64,000 bases of DNA from Pseudomonas massiliensis (GCF_000826105.1 NZ_CCYK01000007.1:1736001-1800000); one strand, 5' to 3'. Shown: positions 44,242 to 53,605, numbered from the stretch's first letter. Notes: generated by a model from the sequence alone, not told the origin. Translations and numbers: made by a program.

Positions 44242-45474
44242 TCAGATCCCCATCTGCTGGCGTTGACGCCGCAGGTGCGCGGGCATCTCGTGATAAACGT
44301 CTTCGAAGATGGTCGCCGCGCTGGCATAGGCGCTGCCACCCAGGGTCCCGTGGTTTTCGGCCTGCTTGGTTGCCTCCAGTACGTCCTGCTCGAGCTCGAC
44401 CACCAGCGCCTCGTGTTGTGCCTCGGACCAGTGCCCTTCGGCAATCAGGTGCTGCTTGAGCCGAGCGATCGGGTCCCCCAGGGGGAAATTGGCCCAATCA
44501 TCGGCGGGGCGATATTTGGAAGGGTCGTCGGAAGTGGAGTGGGGGCCGGCCCGGTAGGTCACCCACTCGATCAGGGTGGGCCCCAGATTGGCCCGGGCAC
44601 GCTCGGCGGCCCAGCGCGAGACGGCATGGACTGCCAGGAAATCGTTGCCATCCACCCGCAGCGAGGCAATGCCGCTGCCTACGCCCCGCCCCGCGAAGGT
44701 GGTGGCCTCGCCGCCAGCGATATGCTGGAAGCTGGAGATCGCCCACTGGTTGTTCACCACATTCAGGATGACGGGCGCGCGGTATACATGAGCGAAGGTG
44801 AGGGCGGTGTGGAAATCGGCTTCGGCTGTGGAGCCGTCACCTATCCAGGCCGAGGCGATGCGGGTATCGCCCCGGATGGCCGAGGCCATGGCCCAGCCCA
44901 CGCCCTGTACGAACTGAGTCGCCAGGTTGCCGGAAATACTGAAGAAACCGGCAGCCTTGTTGGAGTACATCACCGGCAACTGCCGGCCCTTGAGCGGGTC
45001 GCACTCGTTGGAGAACAGCTGGCAGATCATCTCGAACAACGGCACCTGGCGGGCCAGGAGGATGCTCTGCTGGCGGTAGGTCGGGAAGCACATGTCATCG
45101 CCGCGCAGCGCCAGGGCATGGGCCGTGCCTATGGCTTCCTCTCCCAGGCTCTGTACGTAGAAGGACATCTTCTTCTGTCGTTGGGCCTTGACCATGCGGC
45201 TGTCGAATACTCGTGTCTTCACCATGGTGCGCAGGCCACGATGGAGAAGCTCGAGCGGTATGGCCTCGGCCCATGGGCCAACGGCCTGGCCTTGCTCATC
45301 CAGCACTCGCACCAGACCCACGGCCAGGTCGGCGGTGTCTCGAGGGTCGATGTCCAGGGGCGGTTTGCGAGCCGCGCCAGCGGGGAGCAACTGCAGATAG
45401 CTGAAGTCGGTCTTGCAACCCGGGCGGCCCGTCGGTTCGGGCACGTGCAGGCGAAGCGGTTCTTGGGCGTTCAC
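44242..45474 (-). CDS. bkdA1: Branched-chain alpha-keto acid dehydrogenase E1, alpha subunit
   Basis: Encodes 410 residues from a GTG start. The thiamine diphosphate motif is GDGSTAEADFHTALTFA ending in VVNNQWA (about residues 215-245). TYRAGPHSTSDDPSKYR is the phosphorylation-loop region found in all E1-alpha subunits. First gene of the bkd operon. In characterised Pseudomonas the Lrp-like regulator bkdR is divergent from this gene; here the divergent neighbour is an MFS transporter instead. Confidence 0.95.
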   Translation of the reverse strand: MNAQEPLRLHVPEPTGRPGCKTDFSYLQLLPAGAARKPPLDIDPRDTADLAVGLVRVLDEQGQAVGPWAEAIPLELLHRGLRTMVKTRVFDSRMVKAQRQKKMSFYVQSLGEEAIGTAHALALRGDDMCFPTYRQQSILLARQVPLFEMICQLFSNECDPLKGRQLPVMYSNKAAGFFSISGNLATQFVQGVGWAMASAIRGDTRIASAWIGDGSTAEADFHTALTFAHVYRAPVILNVVNNQWAISSFQHIAGGEATTFAGRGVGSGIASLRVDGNDFLAVHAVSRWAAERARANLGPTLIEWVTYRAGPHSTSDDPSKYRPADDWANFPLGDPIARLKQHLIAEGHWSEAQHEALVVELEQDVLEATKQAENHGTLGGSAYASAATIFEDVYHEMPAHLRRQRQQMGI

Positions 45475-45776
45475 GTGTCACAACCCTCGATCTTGTGTTT
45501 ATTGGGGAGTTGTCGATACTGATTCTAGGCCTGTCCCGCTGGAGAGTTTTTCTCTTTTGCTACAGCACGGCGCGCTGTCAGCGGAGAAAAATTCTTCCTC
45601 GGGCCGCGAGTGAAGAATAAACAGGTTGCCGGCCCGGCTTCGGTTGCAGCGAGCCCTGAATCGAGGGTGCATAGAAACTTTTGCCGCCGCGCTGCTACTA
45701 AGGCACAGATGTCATGCCGGGCTGTATCGACAGCGGCCGGCCTGGCTCGGCCAAATCGCCGCAGACGAGTCAATGA
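45475..45776. other. 302-base divergent region between bkdA1 and the MFS gene, with a long imperfect dyad
   Basis: Contains the bkd and MFS 5' regions. An interrupted inverted repeat at 45547-45591 has outer arms TTTTTCTC and GAGAAAAA and inner arms GCTACAGC and GCTGTCAGC around a GC-rich centre. No protein-coding or RNA gene is visible; frames here only lead into the MFS gene. Confidence 0.45.
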
Positions 45777-47420
45777 ATGGATCGCTACGCCCCTCGCGAC
45801 TGGCAGCCCCACGAGCGGCCGAACCTCCCCGGATCGCCCTCCACACCCCTGCATCCTGCTCATCGGCGCCTGGCCTACGCCCTCACTGGGTTGTTGGTGG
45901 GCATTACCGGCGGGCTGGGCAATGCCCTGGTCACCGCCAATCTGGTGTACCTGCAGGGCGCGCTGGGTGTGACCAGCGCCGAGATCGCCTGGCTGCCGGC
46001 GGCCTATGTGATGACCAACGTCACCATGAACCTCCTGCTGGTCAAGTTTCGCCAACAGTTCGGCCTGCGTGCCTTCACAGAAGTATTCCTGGCCCTCTAT
46101 GTGCTGGTGACCCTGGCCCACCTGTTCGTCAACGACCTCGGCTCGGCCATCGCGGTGCGCGCCGCCCACGGCATGGTGGGCGCCGCGCTCAGCTCTCTCG
46201 GCCTTTACTACATGATCCAGGCGCTGCCGGCCAAGTGGCGGCTCAAGGCATTGGTACTGGGGCTGGGTACGGCACAGCTGGCCTTGCCCTTGGCGCGCCT
46301 GGTGTCCGAAGACCTCCTGCAGATCGCAGAATGGCGCGGGCTATACCTGTTCGAGCTCGGCCTGGCGATCACCGCGCTGGGTTGCGTGCTCTGGCTGAAG
46401 CTTCCACCTGGAGATCGCTTTCGCACCTTCGAGCCGATGGATTTCCTGACCTTTGCCATTCTCGCTCCAGGAGTCGGCCTGCTGGTGGCCGTACTATCCC
46501 TGGGGCGCATCGACTGGTGGCTGGAAGCGCCCTGGATCGGCATGGCCCTGGCCGCTGCCATCGTGTTGATCTCGCTCGGGCTGTGTATCGAGCACAACAG
46601 GCGCAACCCCTTGCTGATGACGCGCTGGCTGGGCAGCGGGCCGATCCTGCGCCTGGGCCTGGCAGTGGTGTTGATTCGCATGGTGACGTCCGAGCAATCC
46701 ACCGGCGCGGTCGGCTTCATGCAATACCTGAACATGGGCAGCGAGCAACTGTTCAGCCTGTATGTGGTGATGCTCATCGGCAGCGTGGCAGGGCTGGTGG
46801 TCAGCGCCTTGACGATCGACCCTGAACATCTGTTCCGTCCATTGTTGCTCTCGGTAGCGCTGATGGCCGCAGGCGCCTTGATGGACAGTTTCTCCAGCAA
46901 TCTGACCCGGCCACCGCAGCTTTACCTGAGCCAGTTCCTGCTCGCGTTCGGCAGTACGTTCTTCCTGGGCCCCACCATGGTACTCGGCACCCGTAACGTT
47001 ATTGCCAATCCGCGCAACCTGGTGAGTTTCTCCGTCATGTTCGGTATTGCCCAGAACCTGGGTGGGTTGCTCGGCTCGGCCCTGCTGGGTACCTGGCAGG
47101 TCATCCGGGAGAAATTCCACTCCAGCCATATCGTCGAACAACTGGTGGGCGCCGATCCTCGGGTGGCCGCGCGGCTGAGTAGCGGCGCGGCCAACTACAG
47201 CAGCCTGCTTCCCGACACCCAGGCGCGCACGCTACAAGGGCTGCGGGCGCTGGCCACCGCCGCGACCCGGGAAGCCAACATCATGGCCTACAACGATGTA
47301 TTCATGCTCATTGCCATCATCGCCATCCTGACCTTCATCTGGATGGCGGTGCGGGTACTCTGGCTGGCCAGCAATGCCCGCGCCCAGGCGGCCCTAGATT
47401 CCACTTCCGGCAAACCCTGA
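45777..47420 (+). CDS. MFS multidrug efflux transporter, DHA2 (EmrB-like) family
   Basis: Encodes 547 residues with about 14 hydrophobic helices, the DHA2 layout of EmrB-type drug:proton antiporters, though the sequence is divergent. The N-terminus is a 25-residue basic/Pro tail before the first helix. The stop codon overlaps the start of the HlyD-family gene by one base (TGATG), so the pair is coupled. Together they would form an EmrAB-like inner-membrane pump. The drug is not known. Confidence 0.9.
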   Translation: MDRYAPRDWQPHERPNLPGSPSTPLHPAHRRLAYALTGLLVGITGGLGNALVTANLVYLQGALGVTSAEIAWLPAAYVMTNVTMNLLLVKFRQQFGLRAFTEVFLALYVLVTLAHLFVNDLGSAIAVRAAHGMVGAALSSLGLYYMIQALPAKWRLKALVLGLGTAQLALPLARLVSEDLLQIAEWRGLYLFELGLAITALGCVLWLKLPPGDRFRTFEPMDFLTFAILAPGVGLLVAVLSLGRIDWWLEAPWIGMALAAAIVLISLGLCIEHNRRNPLLMTRWLGSGPILRLGLAVVLIRMVTSEQSTGAVGFMQYLNMGSEQLFSLYVVMLIGSVAGLVVSALTIDPEHLFRPLLLSVALMAAGALMDSFSSNLTRPPQLYLSQFLLAFGSTFFLGPTMVLGTRNVIANPRNLVSFSVMFGIAQNLGGLLGSALLGTWQVIREKFHSSHIVEQLVGADPRVAARLSSGAANYSSLLPDTQARTLQGLRALATAATREANIMAYNDVFMLIAIIAILTFIWMAVRVLWLASNARAQAALDSTSGKP

Positions 47421-48574
47421 TGACTGAACCGACTCAAACCACCACCACGGCGATCGCGGCCACACCCGAGGGGCAGTCCCCGCCAGCCGACCCCATCGTC
47501 CAGGGCCGTAGCGGTCGCGCCAAATTCTTTTCTGCGTTTACCTTCGGCGGGCTGGCGGTGCTGGGTGTGCTCATCGTCCTCTATGCCTGGCAACTGCCTC
47601 CCTTCGCCAGCGCCGTTGAAAGTACCGAGAATGCCCTGGTGCGTGGCCAGGTCACGGTCATAAGCCCACAGCTGAGCGGCTATGTATTCGAAGTGCCTGT
47701 TCAGGACTTTCAGTATGTGAAGGCGGGAGAGCTGCTGGTGCGGCTCGATGATCGAATCTACACCCAGCGCCTGGCGCAGGCCCAGGCAAGCCTGGCGTCC
47801 CAGCGGGCGAACCTGGCCAACAATCGACAGCAGAAACGCAGCGCCCAGGCCACCCTGGAACAACGTCGTGCCGCTATCGGCAGCGCCGAGGCCCAAGCGC
47901 GCAAGGCTGAGGCAGACCTGGCACGCAGCCAGGCGTTGATTACTGACGGCTCGATTTCCCGTAGCGAACTGGATGTGAGCCGGGCGGCAGCGGCCGAGGC
48001 GAAGGCCAGCCTGGCCCAGGCCAGGGCCGCGGTGCGAATCGCCGAGGAAGACGTGCGTACCGTCGATGTCAACCGGGCCGCGCTCGAAGCGGCGGTCGAT
48101 AACGCCACCGCGGCACTGGAACTGGCCCGCATCGACCTGGCCAATACAAGGGTGGTCGCGCCCAGGGACGGACAGTTGGGGCAGATTGGCGTGCGCCTCG
48201 GCGCCTGGGTCAACTCCGGGGCCCAACTGATGGCCCTGGTTCCGGAAACGATATGGGTGATTGCCAATTTCAAGGAAACCCAGATGGCCCACATGCGTAT
48301 TGGCCAGTCGGCGACCTTTACCGTGGACGCGCTCAACCATGCCAGGTTGCGAGGCCACGTCCTCGAAATCGCCCCGGCCACCGGTTCGGAGTTCAGCCTG
48401 TTGCAGGCCGACAATGCGACAGGCAACTTCGTCAAGATCGCCCAGCGCATTCCGGTGAAGATCGTCCTGGACGCTGACCAGCCTGACCTACCCAGGCTGC
48501 GCCCGGGCATGTCGGTGGTCGTCAGCGTGGACACCTCCGCGCAGGCGCCAGCTTCAGCGGCACTCGCTCCATAG
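47420..48574 (+). CDS. HlyD/EmrA-family periplasmic adaptor
   Basis: Encodes 384 residues. One N-terminal hydrophobic helix (about 40-60), then a biotinyl-lipoyl-like half-domain (GYVFEVPVQDFQYVKAGELLVRLDD), a long coiled coil rich in Ala and Gln (about 115-230), and the second half-domain (RVVAPRDGQLGQIGVRLGAWV). It joins the MFS pump to an outer-membrane channel. No outer-membrane factor gene is nearby, so a shared TolC-like channel from elsewhere is likely. Overlaps the convergent histidine kinase by 21 bases. Confidence 0.93.
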   Translation: MTEPTQTTTTAIAATPEGQSPPADPIVQGRSGRAKFFSAFTFGGLAVLGVLIVLYAWQLPPFASAVESTENALVRGQVTVISPQLSGYVFEVPVQDFQYVKAGELLVRLDDRIYTQRLAQAQASLASQRANLANNRQQKRSAQATLEQRRAAIGSAEAQARKAEADLARSQALITDGSISRSELDVSRAAAAEAKASLAQARAAVRIAEEDVRTVDVNRAALEAAVDNATAALELARIDLANTRVVAPRDGQLGQIGVRLGAWVNSGAQLMALVPETIWVIANFKETQMAHMRIGQSATFTVDALNHARLRGHVLEIAPATGSEFSLLQADNATGNFVKIAQRIPVKIVLDADQPDLPRLRPGMSVVVSVDTSAQAPASAALAP

Positions 48575-50521
48575 GTCGAGCAAAGCCTGGCCCAGTACGC
48601 GCTGATCGAAGGGCTTGTCGATGCGCGTTAGCGCCGGCCCGCGGGCCTCTGGTTGATGACCGAAGCCGCTGACCAGTACACACCCCAGGGCCGGCTGCTG
48701 TTCCCGGGCGCGGCCGATCAATTCGATACCGGACAAACCGGGCAGTTCGTTGTCGGTCACCAGTGCATCGATACGTCCGGGGTGCCGGGCCAGGCAGTTC
48801 AAGGCCTGCTCCGCGCTGGTGGCCTGGAGCACGGCATAGCCCAGGTCTTCGAGCATGGCCCGGGTGCTGAGCAGGATCAGGGGGTCATCATCCACCACCA
48901 GCAGGGTGCGCGACCGCCCCGGCGGGGCGTGCAGGTCGGCACCTGTCATCGCCTGCGGCTGCGGGGTGCTGGCGGTGCCCTGGGCCACGGGCAACCACAG
49001 CTCGGCCGTGGTGCCGCCGGGCCGGCTGCTGCGCAGCTGGAACTTGCCGCCGGTCTGCTCCGCCAGGCCATGAACCATGGACAGGCCCAGGCCGGTTCCC
49101 TTGCCTATGCCCTTGGTCGTGAAGAAGGGCTCGGCGGCCCGCGCCAGGGTCGCCGCATCCATTCCTTCGCCGGTGTCCTTCAGCGAGAGGCAAATGTAGG
49201 CGCCGGCTGGAAGGTTCAGAGCGTTGGCGTTCAACTCATGCTTGCGCGCCTCTATGGTCAAGGTGCCGCCCTCGGGCATGGCGTCCCGTGCATTCACGGC
49301 CAGGTTGAGCACGGCCAGCTCCAGCTGGTTGGTATCGGCCATTACCGGAGGCAAAAGTAAGGGGAAGCGGGTTTCGATGTGGACCTTGGCGCCGAGCGAG
49401 CTCTGCAACAGCTCCGACATCCCACGGATCACCGCACCCAGGTCCACCCGCTCGAGCGTGAGCTTTTGACGCCGGGCGAAGGCAAGCATGCGGCGTGTCA
49501 GGGACGCGCCGCGCTGGGCGCCCTGGAGGGCATTGTCGAGCAAAGGAGTGATGCGAGGGTCGCTGGGCAGGCGCTTGCGCAGGATCTCCAGGCTCCCGAG
49601 CACCACCATGAGCAGGTTGTTGAAGTCATGGGCGATGCCGCCGGTCAGCTGGCCGAGCGACTCCATCTTCTGGGATTGAAACAGGGCTTCCCGCGCCTGT
49701 TCCAAGGCAAGCTCCTTTTCCCGCGCCTCGGTGATGTCCCGGGTCACCTTGGCGAATCCTAGCAACTGGCCCTGGTCGTCGCGGATGGGGTCAATCACTA
49801 CGTTGGCCCAGAAGGTCGTGCCGTCCCGACGTACCCGCCAGCCCTGGTTTTCGAAACGGCCCTCACTCATGGCCGTGCGCAGGCCACGTTCCGGATCGCC
49901 GCGCTCGCGCTCCGGCGTGGGGTAGAACATCGAGAAGTGCTGCCCGATCACCTCGGCGGGGGTATAGCCCTTGATGCGCTGGGCACCCTGGTTCCAATTG
50001 GTGATGATGCCGTTGGGGTCGAGCATGTAGATGGCGTAATCCACCACACCCTGGACAAGCAGGCGAAACTGCTGCTCGGTACGGCGCAGTTCCTGCTCGG
50101 CCTGGCGTCGTTCGGTCAGGTCCCGGGTAACCTTGGCATAGCCGAGCACAGCGCCTTCGCCCGAAAGGATGGGGTCGATCACCACATGGCACCAGAAGCG
50201 CGAGCCATCCTTGCGCACACGCCAGCCTTCGTTTTCAAAGCGGCCTTCCTGGGCGGCGATGTTCAGGGCTCGCTGAGGCAGGCCGGCGGCGCGGTCTTCT
50301 TCAGTGTAGAAGCGCGAGAAATGCTGGCCGAGGATCTCGGCTTCCTCATAGCCCTTGAAACGCTTGGCGCCGGTGTTCCAGCTGGTGACCTCGCCGCCTG
50401 GGCCGAGCATGTAGATGGCGTAGTCGGTGACAGCGTCGAGCAAAAGGCGGTAGCGGCTGCCTTCGTCACTCAGCTCGTTCAGGGAAGGTCCGGGCATGGA
50501 AGCGTTCATGGCGTAGGGCAT
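48554..50521 (-). CDS. Hybrid histidine kinase: two PAS domains, HisKA, HATPase, receiver
   Basis: About 655 residues. Two very similar PAS-PAC units in tandem (about 25-145 and 150-270), then HisKA with the phospho-acceptor His298 in GGIAHDFNNLLM, HATPase (GEGMD, EPFFTTKGIGKGTGLGL) and a receiver domain with Asp590 in DALVTDNELPG. There is no membrane helix, so sensing is cytosolic. The ligand of the PAS units and the output partner are not visible. ATGs at 50509 and 50497 are other possible starts. No response regulator is adjacent. Confidence 0.93.
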   Translation of the reverse strand: MPYAMNASMPGPSLNELSDEGSRYRLLLDAVTDYAIYMLGPGGEVTSWNTGAKRFKGYEEAEILGQHFSRFYTEEDRAAGLPQRALNIAAQEGRFENEGWRVRKDGSRFWCHVVIDPILSGEGAVLGYAKVTRDLTERRQAEQELRRTEQQFRLLVQGVVDYAIYMLDPNGIITNWNQGAQRIKGYTPAEVIGQHFSMFYPTPERERGDPERGLRTAMSEGRFENQGWRVRRDGTTFWANVVIDPIRDDQGQLLGFAKVTRDITEAREKELALEQAREALFQSQKMESLGQLTGGIAHDFNNLLMVVLGSLEILRKRLPSDPRITPLLDNALQGAQRGASLTRRMLAFARRQKLTLERVDLGAVIRGMSELLQSSLGAKVHIETRFPLLLPPVMADTNQLELAVLNLAVNARDAMPEGGTLTIEARKHELNANALNLPAGAYICLSLKDTGEGMDAATLARAAEPFFTTKGIGKGTGLGLSMVHGLAEQTGGKFQLRSSRPGGTTAELWLPVAQGTASTPQPQAMTGADLHAPPGRSRTLLVVDDDPLILLSTRAMLEDLGYAVLQATSAEQALNCLARHPGRIDALVTDNELPGLSGIELIGRAREQQPALGCVLVSGFGHQPEARGPALTRIDKPFDQRVLGQALLDLWSECR

Positions 50522-50711
50522 AGCTGTATGACGGGCGACCCGCAATTCTAGCGGGCGGGGAAGCGGGGCGATATACCCAGGCTACAAACGGCCCACGGAC
50601 ACGGATAAAGGAAACTTTCCGGGTTGTCAGGCTTCCATAGCCTGAGGGGTCTGGATAAGGCTCGGGCCCCCGAAGCGCGGGCCGCGGGCCCGCTTGAGAA
50701 AGAGGTGAGCG

Positions 50712-51029
50712 ATGCGAAATAAAACATCCGCGGCGGCCCTGGCTGCCCTGTTGTGCTTGACCCCCTTGCTGGCCCAGGCCACCGATGAAAAGAAAAGCGA
50801 CTGCAAGCCCGACGCAGTCTGGACAGACTTCCTCGGCCACGGCCGCTGCTACACCCATGGCGACAAGGCGCCAGACCCCTATACCCGTGACGACACCGCG
50901 ATTCACGACTGGAAAGCAAGAGGCCTGCCTGCGCCTGAGGATAACGCCCAGTGGGTCGAGATCAGCGGAAAGTATGTGATGATCAACCGCGAAAACGCGG
51001 TGATCAAGGAAATTCGCGATCGGAAATGA
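50712..51029 (+). CDS. RcnB-like periplasmic protein
   Basis: Encodes 105 residues with a signal peptide (MRNKTSAAALAALLCLTPLLAQA, read here as two parts: MRNKTSAAALAALL and CLTPLLAQA). The C-terminal part, IHDWKARGLPAPEDNAQW then VEISGKYVMINRENAVIKEI, matches the RcnB core pattern. RcnB in Escherichia coli helps nickel/cobalt homeostasis; this protein is shorter and the metal role is inferred. GAGGTGA ribosome site before the ATG. Monocistronic. Confidence 0.8.
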   Translation: MRNKTSAAALAALLCLTPLLAQATDEKKSDCKPDAVWTDFLGHGRCYTHGDKAPDPYTRDDTAIHDWKARGLPAPEDNAQWVEISGKYVMINRENAVIKEIRDRK

Positions 51030-51149
51030 TCCCGGCATGACAGAGCCCGGCAATTAGGCGGCCTCGAATCCCGTGCGTCAGGCCGCGGGTTCTGTCGACC
51101 GGTACTGCGTGCCCCATCCTCCCCGGGGCCGCTCGTTCGAGGACCTGCC

Positions 51150-52781
51150 ATGTTGTCGCGCCTTTCGCTCACCCAGAAGCTCAGCGCCGCGTTCGGCGCG
51201 ATCATCCTGATTATCCTCGGCCTGGTGCTGGTGGCCCGCCACGGCTTCTCCGAGGCTGACAAAAGCGTGAATTGGACCATCCATACCTACCAGGTAATGG
51301 ACGCCTCCAGCGACGCTCTGATTGCCCTGACCAACATTGAAACGAGCATGCGCGGCTTCGCCCTCAGCGGTCAGGACGATTTTCTTGGCCCATATGATGA
51401 TGGCCGTCAGCGGTTCGAACGCGCCTGGGCGCGGATCAAAGAACTGACTTCGGACAACGCGGTCCAGCAGAAGCGGCTGGATGATTTGCGCGCCACTCAG
51501 CAAAGCTGGCTTAGCCAGGACGTGGAAGGCACCCTGGCGCTGCGTCGCGCAGTGAACGCAGGGACCCAGCCGGCCAGTGCCTTGACCGACCGTATCATCG
51601 CGCGGCAGGACAAAATCCGCATGGACAGCATGCGAAAGTTGCTGGCCGACATACGCGGCGATGAAGAACAACTCCTGGGTGCGCGCAGCGAGGCGCTCAA
51701 GAAGGCGGAATCCTTCGCCGTGCGGAGCCTGGTGCTTGGCGGGATCGCCGCGACCCTCCTGGCGCTTGGCGTCGCCATCGGTTTGTCAGCCTCGATCCGC
51801 CGGCGCATTCAGAGGGCTATCGATGTCGCCCAGGGTATTGCCGGCGGGCGTCTGGACCTTTCCATCACAGATAGTTCAACTGACGAGATTGGCCAGTTGA
51901 ACAGTGCCTTCGCGGCGATGCAGCAGCGACTGCGGGAGATGATCCGCGACATTCTTATCAGCACTGAAGGCCTGGTAGCGGCGGCGAGAGATATCGCCTC
52001 TACCTCCACCGAACTGTCCAACGCTGCCCAGGAGCAGTCCCATTCAGCGTCCAGCATGGCGGCAACCGTGGAGGAACTGACCGTCAGCATCAGCCATGTG
52101 GCAAGCAGCGCCAGCGAAGCACGGGAGATCTCTTCTGACTCAGGCCGACAGTCACGGGAAGGCGGCGCGGTCATCGAGCAAACCCTGCAGAGCATGGGGC
52201 AGATTGCCGGCACCGTGCAGACGTCCTCGGACCAGGTGGCCGAGCTGGGTCGTCAGATCGAACAGATCACCAGCATCGTCAATGTGATCACGGCGATTTC
52301 GGAACAGACCAACCTGTTGGCGCTCAACGCCGCCATCGAGGCGGCACGTGCCGGGGAACAAGGCCGCGGGTTTGCGGTGGTTGCCGATGAAGTTCGTTTG
52401 CTCGCCCAGCGCACCGGCAAGTCCACCCAGGAAATCGGCGAGATGATCCAGAAGATCCAGAGCAGCGCTCATGAGGCGGTGAACAAGATGCAGGTAGGGG
52501 TGGACCAGGTCGACAATGGCCTACGGCTGGCTCAGACCGCCAACCAGGCGATCGAGCATATCCGTGGCGGTTCCGGCCGAATCATTTCGGCGGTGGATCA
52601 GATTTCCATCGCGTTGCAGGAGCAATCGGTGGCCAGCCAGGATGTGGCTCGCAATGTAGAGCGCATCGCCCAGATGGCCCAGGCCGCCAACCAGGGCATC
52701 GCCGGTGCGTCCAGCAGCGCGGGCCGGATCGAGCAACTGGCGCGGGAGCTCGAAGCCCAGGTGCGGGAGTTCAAGCTGTAG
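51150..52781 (+). CDS. Methyl-accepting chemotaxis protein
   Basis: Encodes 543 residues. Transmembrane helices at about 10-32 and 190-210 frame a periplasmic CHASE3-like sensor domain. A HAMP segment follows (about 210-265) and then the signalling domain with the hairpin tip EQTNLLALNAAIEAARAGEQ and RGFAVVADEVRLLAQRT. It reports an unknown ligand to CheA. Strong GAGGA ribosome site. No che genes nearby, so it is an orphan receptor. Confidence 0.95.
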   Translation: MLSRLSLTQKLSAAFGAIILIILGLVLVARHGFSEADKSVNWTIHTYQVMDASSDALIALTNIETSMRGFALSGQDDFLGPYDDGRQRFERAWARIKELTSDNAVQQKRLDDLRATQQSWLSQDVEGTLALRRAVNAGTQPASALTDRIIARQDKIRMDSMRKLLADIRGDEEQLLGARSEALKKAESFAVRSLVLGGIAATLLALGVAIGLSASIRRRIQRAIDVAQGIAGGRLDLSITDSSTDEIGQLNSAFAAMQQRLREMIRDILISTEGLVAAARDIASTSTELSNAAQEQSHSASSMAATVEELTVSISHVASSASEAREISSDSGRQSREGGAVIEQTLQSMGQIAGTVQTSSDQVAELGRQIEQITSIVNVITAISEQTNLLALNAAIEAARAGEQGRGFAVVADEVRLLAQRTGKSTQEIGEMIQKIQSSAHEAVNKMQVGVDQVDNGLRLAQTANQAIEHIRGGSGRIISAVDQISIALQEQSVASQDVARNVERIAQMAQAANQGIAGASSSAGRIEQLARELEAQVREFKL

Positions 52782-52977
52782 CACGAAGGGCGGCCCGCTT
52801 GGCGGCGACCTGGCATTTCCCTTTTGTACAGGTCGCTGCAGCCGCATGCCGTGGCGCCGGTCCGGGCGAACATATGATCACTGCCGTCGATGGTTACTAT
52901 GCCTGAGTTGATTTTCCCCTGAGCCGGGCGGGTGGTTACTGTAGCGAAACAGTTAACAACCTCTCAGGAGACTCACC

Positions 52978-53202
52978 ATGAAACGCCTACTCGCGCTTGC
53001 CCTCAGTGTATCGGCCCTCGCGTCCACCAGCGCCTTCGCGCTGCCCAAGGCTCAGGCCATAGCCCTAGCCACGCATCAGGCCGCTGCCGCCGCCCGGCCG
53101 GCCCAGGTCGCAGCCGCCAAGTCCGCGACGGAGCGCAAGCCTGCCGCCGTGCTCGTGGCTGAGAACCGCAAGGAGTTCGGTTCCCAGTACCAGCGGTACT
53201 GA
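52978..53202 (+). CDS. Small exported Ala-rich protein (74 residues)
   Basis: Encodes 74 residues. Signal peptide MKRLLALALSVSALASTSAFA, cleaved after AFA. The mature ~53 residues are rich in Ala, Lys and Gln and end in QYQRY. Cationic and low complexity, so probably a disordered periplasmic or secreted peptide. Clear TCAGGAG ribosome site. A GC hairpin terminator follows. Function unknown. Confidence 0.75.
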   Translation: MKRLLALALSVSALASTSAFALPKAQAIALATHQAAAAARPAQVAAAKSATERKPAAVLVAENRKEFGSQYQRY

Positions 53203-53228
53203 GCGCATCCGTAACAGGCAATCCTCGA

Positions 53229-53250
53229 CCAGGCCCGCTGACGGGCCTGG
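53229..53250 (+). terminator. Hairpin after the small exported protein gene
   Basis: CCAGGCCCG (53229-53237), loop CTGA, CGGGCCTGG (53242-53250), a perfect nine-base stem, followed by CTTGAC. The T-run is weak. It lies 27 bases after the stop and ahead of the metallothionein gene. Confidence 0.55.
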
Positions 53251-53322
53251 CTTGACCCGCCGACGAAACTTCCCGCCCAGCCAGCCATTCCTATGCAGTA
53301 CAGCTACTGCCTGGAGATCGAA

Positions 53323-53574
53323 ATGGCTGAGGATACCTGTAACTGTTCTGGCTGCGATTGCGCTTCCGGCTCCGCCGAGGGCGTGGAGGTGCAGGGCAAG
53401 TGGTTCTGCTGCGTTGCCTGCTCCCTTGATCATCTCGATGGTCAGCCCTGTGCGATGCACGGCTGCGGTTGCGGCAGCACGGCCGTGAAAACCCGCGACC
53501 ATGGCCAGGGCCACGACAAAGTGGATAACGCCGTGGAGGAAACTTTCCCCGCCAGCGATCCCATTTCCCCATAA
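53323..53574 (+). CDS. Bacterial metallothionein (SmtA/PmtA-like)
   Basis: Encodes 83 residues. Cysteine ligands are packed in TCNCSGCDC, WFCCVACSLDH and CAMHGCGCG, together about ten Cys, plus His, as in Pseudomonas metallothionein. The tail NAVEETFPASDPISP is highly conserved in Pseudomonas PmtA-type proteins. It would bind Zn and Cd in the cytosol. A GGAG site supports ATG 53323; ATG 53293 is a less likely longer start. 31 bases before polB on the same strand. Confidence 0.93.
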   Translation: MAEDTCNCSGCDCASGSAEGVEVQGKWFCCVACSLDHLDGQPCAMHGCGCGSTAVKTRDHGQGHDKVDNAVEETFPASDPISP

Positions 53575-53605
53575 CCTTGGGCGACCACGGACCTGACGGA
53601 ATAGA

